Made by a program: the position numbers and the translations under genes. From the NCBI RefSeq assembly GCF_020097835.1, contig NZ_CP083666.1:3038001-3102000 (forward strand): a stretch of 64,000 bases of DNA, in the 5' to 3' direction. The stretch is from Haloprofundus halobius. GTDB taxonomy: Archaea; Halobacteriota; Halobacteria; Halobacteriales; Haloferacaceae. Each line of letters opens with the position of its first letter. Position 1 is the stretch's first letter. The notes below the pieces were generated by a model. The model was given only the letters and a program-made list of their open reading frames with translations, was not told the DNA's origin and made no database searches. This document shows positions 62,296 to 64,000 of this stretch, piece by piece.

Positions 62296-62835
62296 GTGAC
62301 CACCGCCCCCGCCGACGCCGAAGGAACGACCGTCCGACGCGCCGAGCGGGCGGACCTCCTCGACGTGTTCCAGATCGAGAAGACCTGCTTCAAGCAGCCG
62401 TGGCCCTTCGCGGCGTTCGAGCAGTTCCTCGGCGAACCGGGCTTTCTCGTGGCCGTCGACGGGGTCTCGCAGTCGGCGAGACGGAACGAAGACGGCGGGA
62501 GCGCTGAGCGCGTCGTCGGCTACGTCGTCGCCGACGTGACGCCGAACTACGGCCGCGATATCGGCCACGTGAAAGACATCGCGGTCCACCCCGACGCCCG
62601 CGGGCGCGGCCTCGGGCGGATGCTCCTCCAGCAGTCGCTCGTCTCGATGGCGCTCGGCGGCGCGAAGCTCGTGAAACTCGAAGTGAGAGAACACAACGAC
62701 CCGGCGAAGGCGCTGTACGAGAGCGAGGGCTTCGAACCGCTGCGCCGCATCCCGCGGTACTACGAGGACGGCGAGGCGGCGCTCGTGATGGTCGTCGACG
62801 CCAACGAGTGGCAGCGCGGCGGCGACGACAGGTAA
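62296..62835 (+). CDS. rimI: Ribosomal protein S18-alanine N-acetyltransferase-like GNAT
   Basis: Seen: 179 residues from the GTG at 62296. K-D-I-A-V-H-P-D-A-R-G-R-G-L-G near 93-107 is the acetyl-CoA loop, V-K-L-E-V-R-E-H-N-D-P-A-K-A-L-Y the RimI-like block, with E-G-F and Y-Y-E-D-G-E-A-A. Family role: N-terminal acetylation of proteins; archaeal RimI relatives act as general N-terminal acetyltransferases (Ard1-like). Confidence 0.88.
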   Translation: MTTAPADAEGTTVRRAERADLLDVFQIEKTCFKQPWPFAAFEQFLGEPGFLVAVDGVSQSARRNEDGGSAERVVGYVVADVTPNYGRDIGHVKDIAVHPDARGRGLGRMLLQQSLVSMALGGAKLVKLEVREHNDPAKALYESEGFEPLRRIPRYYEDGEAALVMVVDANEWQRGGDDR

Positions 62836-62902
62836 CCGACGCTCACGCCCTTCGGTTATTTCTGCGGTAGTTTGCGCGGCGAGGCCACCACCGTGCGAGT
62901 CA

Positions 62903-63130
62903 CTACTGTTCTCGCTCGGATTCGAGCCGTTCGACGCGTCGTTTCAGCGCTTCGAGTTCTTCGCGTTGCTCTCGGTTTTCGTCGTGGTCGTCTCTCGTTT
63001 CTTCGTCAACTGTCGCCCGGTTCAGGAGAACGACGACTCCCACCAACACCAACACCGCGACGAGCGCGAACAGCAACAGTCCGAACCAGAGTACGAGCGA
63101 GAATCCGATTTGGAGGGCGAACACGTGCAC
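62903..63130 (-). CDS. Small membrane protein with coiled-coil tail
   Basis: Seen: 75 residues from the GTG at 63130. One helix (about 8-38, L-V-L-W-F-G-L-L-L-F-A-L-V-A-V-L) is followed by an acidic tail with heptads (E-E-L-E-A-L-K-R-R-V-E-R-L-E). The tail probably self-associates in the cytoplasm. Divergent from the zinc-finger gene at 63182. The start is not certain. Confidence 0.6.
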   Translation of the reverse strand: MHVFALQIGFSLVLWFGLLLFALVAVLVLVGVVVLLNRATVDEETRDDHDENREQREELEALKRRVERLESEREQ

Positions 63131-63181
63131 CTGTATCTCGGCTACCGAAATCGTTCTTTCGCTCCGACGATAATCGTGAGT

Positions 63182-63670
63182 ATGGGATACGCCTGTCCGG
63201 TCTGCGACGTGCCACAACGCGACGCCGAACATCTCGCCAACCACCTCGCGTTCACGGCGATGCTCCGCCACGAGGAGCACGAGGCGTGGCTCGACGAGCA
63301 GATTCCGAACTGGAGCGAACGGGGGCCGAAGGAGCTGGCCGAGACGGTCCCCGACCACGCCGAGGAGACCGAGTACGACGAGGTGTTCGAGGATACGGTC
63401 GGGTCGACGTACGCGAGCCACGACCACCAGCACGGACACGGCCACCAGCACGACCACGGTAATTCCCCCGGCGGTTTCTTCGACCCGGGTTCGGCCGCCC
63501 AGCGCGGGTCGGGATCGATGAGCGCCGAGGCCCAACAGGTGTTGCAGGAGGCACAGGAGTTGACCCAGCAGATGCTCGAAGCCGACGGAGACGAGGAGTC
63601 TGCCGACGACGGCGACTCCGCGGCCGAAACTGACGTTGGCGAGGACGAGAGCGACACCGACGAGGAGTAG
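63182..63670 (+). CDS. C2H2 zinc-finger protein (DUF5810-like)
   Basis: Seen: 162 residues. Y-A-C-P-V-C near 3-8 with H-L-A-N-H near 17-21 makes a C-x2-C...H-x3-H finger. A His-rich stretch (H-D-H-Q-H-G-H-G-H-Q-H-D-H near 81-93) may bind metal, and the tail is very acidic. I recall it as DUF5810. The next gene starts 53 bases after. Confidence 0.78.
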   Translation: MGYACPVCDVPQRDAEHLANHLAFTAMLRHEEHEAWLDEQIPNWSERGPKELAETVPDHAEETEYDEVFEDTVGSTYASHDHQHGHGHQHDHGNSPGGFFDPGSAAQRGSGSMSAEAQQVLQEAQELTQQMLEADGDEESADDGDSAAETDVGEDESDTDEE

Positions 63671-63723
63671 TCCGGCGGCCCGGGACGGAAACGCGTTTAG
63701 GGCGACGCTCCGACAGAGAGAGC

Positions 63724-64000
63724 ATGCAGACTGACGGCGCGTTCGCGCCCGACTCCGCGGACGAGGCGCGCGAGTTGTACGACTCGGTCGGCCCCGCCGC
63801 ACAGGTCGTCGTCCGCGAGACGGCCAACGCGATGGCGTTCGACCGCGAGGAGTACGGAGAGCGAGTGACCGGCGAGGTGGTCGAGACGGCGCGCGACGCG
63901 CTGTTCGCGTCGCTGCTCATCGTCCACGACGGGACGCGTGAGGAGTTCGAGGCGTGGTGTGACGACCACCCGGAGTACGAAGCGGAGATGCTCGGCAGCG
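63724..64000 (+). CDS. Haloarchaeal conserved protein (DUF5809-like), cut by the window edge
   Basis: Seen: 92 residues before the window ends; no stop is reached. D-E-A-R-E-L-Y-D-S-V-G-P-A-A-Q-V-V-V-R near 14-32 and R-E-E-F-E-A-W-C-D-D near 75-84. A GTTTAGG TATA-like stretch is just upstream. I recall DUF5809 as the usual neighbour of DUF5810. Function unknown. Confidence 0.7.
   Translation, partial: MQTDGAFAPDSADEARELYDSVGPAAQVVVRETANAMAFDREEYGERVTGEVVETARDALFASLLIVHDGTREEFEAWCDDHPEYEAEMLGS

Noticed and set aside
59967-62393. An 808-codon open frame on the minus strand opposite aconitase
   Set aside because: It mirrors the high-GC codon pattern of acn; its protein is a V/D/L/R-rich shadow without any motif, while the plus strand codes a complete aconitase.
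63000-63130. Zinc-finger gene starting further upstream at 62966
   Set aside because: The added part has no homology-like pattern and overlaps the opposite membrane gene; the ATG at 63182 gives the usual M-G-Y-A-C-P-V-C start.

Overview
The window comes from a halophilic archaeon of the class Halobacteria, probably related to Haloferax or Halogeometricum. The evidence is a GC-rich chromosome, strongly acidic proteins, leaderless starts with a TATA element about 25-30 bases upstream, an archaeal RNase P RNA, ribosomal protein S6e, tRNAs without encoded CCA, HTH-10 and HalOD1 regulators, a PGF-CTERM surface protein, an Hvo_1808-type surface protein pair, and a plant/halophile-type 2Fe-2S ferredoxin.

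Layout. (1) Bases 1-8694 form an accessory island, visibly richer in A+T than the rest. It holds a tRNA-guanine-transglycosylase-like enzyme (cut by the left edge), a GHKL ATPase, an SF2 helicase, and a large membrane-anchored coiled-coil protein with helix-hairpin-helix domains and homing-endonuclease-associated repeats. It stops at the 3' end of a tRNA-Arg(CCG) gene. This is the best candidate for an undescribed system, most likely base-modification-linked antiviral defence. (2) 8.7-33.7 kb is mostly core chromosome: ferredoxin, 6-phosphogluconate dehydrogenase, cobalamin genes (CbiE and two cobalamin-binding proteins), an M29 aminopeptidase, three universal stress proteins, creatininase, a DHH phosphoesterase, S6e, dihydroorotase, a lipoate ligase-like protein, a thioesterase, an isochorismatase, and two tandem lipoproteins in which one copy has a broken zinc site. 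(3) 33.7-35.1 kb is a small AT-richer insert with an HTH-10 regulator and a DoxX membrane protein around an operator-like region. (4) 35.3-51.9 kb: nicotinate phosphoribosyltransferase, AMMECR1, RNase P RNA, a Zn/Cd-type P1B ATPase, a matrixin-like protease, a kinase/HAD pair, a beta-CASP ribonuclease, two frameshifted membrane-protein genes, a VOC protein, an SDR, and a ketol-acid reductoisomerase-like protein lacking two key residues. (5) 51.9-53.0 kb: an AT-rich insert with a DUF7344-type regulator, then three perfect hairpins in a row. (6) 53-64 kb: ferredoxin-dependent nitrite/sulfite reductase, an M20 peptidase, tRNA-Lys(TTT), HTH-10 and HalOD1 genes, a dUTPase/dCTP deaminase-like enzyme, aconitase, RimI, and small zinc-finger proteins; the last gene is cut by the right edge.

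How genes work together. The island genes are packed (1-base gap, then a 4-base ATGA overlap) and read as one or two transcription units; the second unit has its own TATA element, overlapping inverted repeats and a Shine-Dalgarno site. Elsewhere most genes are single or in pairs: HAD and APH-like kinase overlap, UspA and GNAT overlap, the secreted cobalamin-binding protein is followed by a cytosolic one and faces cbiE, and HTH-10 precedes HalOD1.
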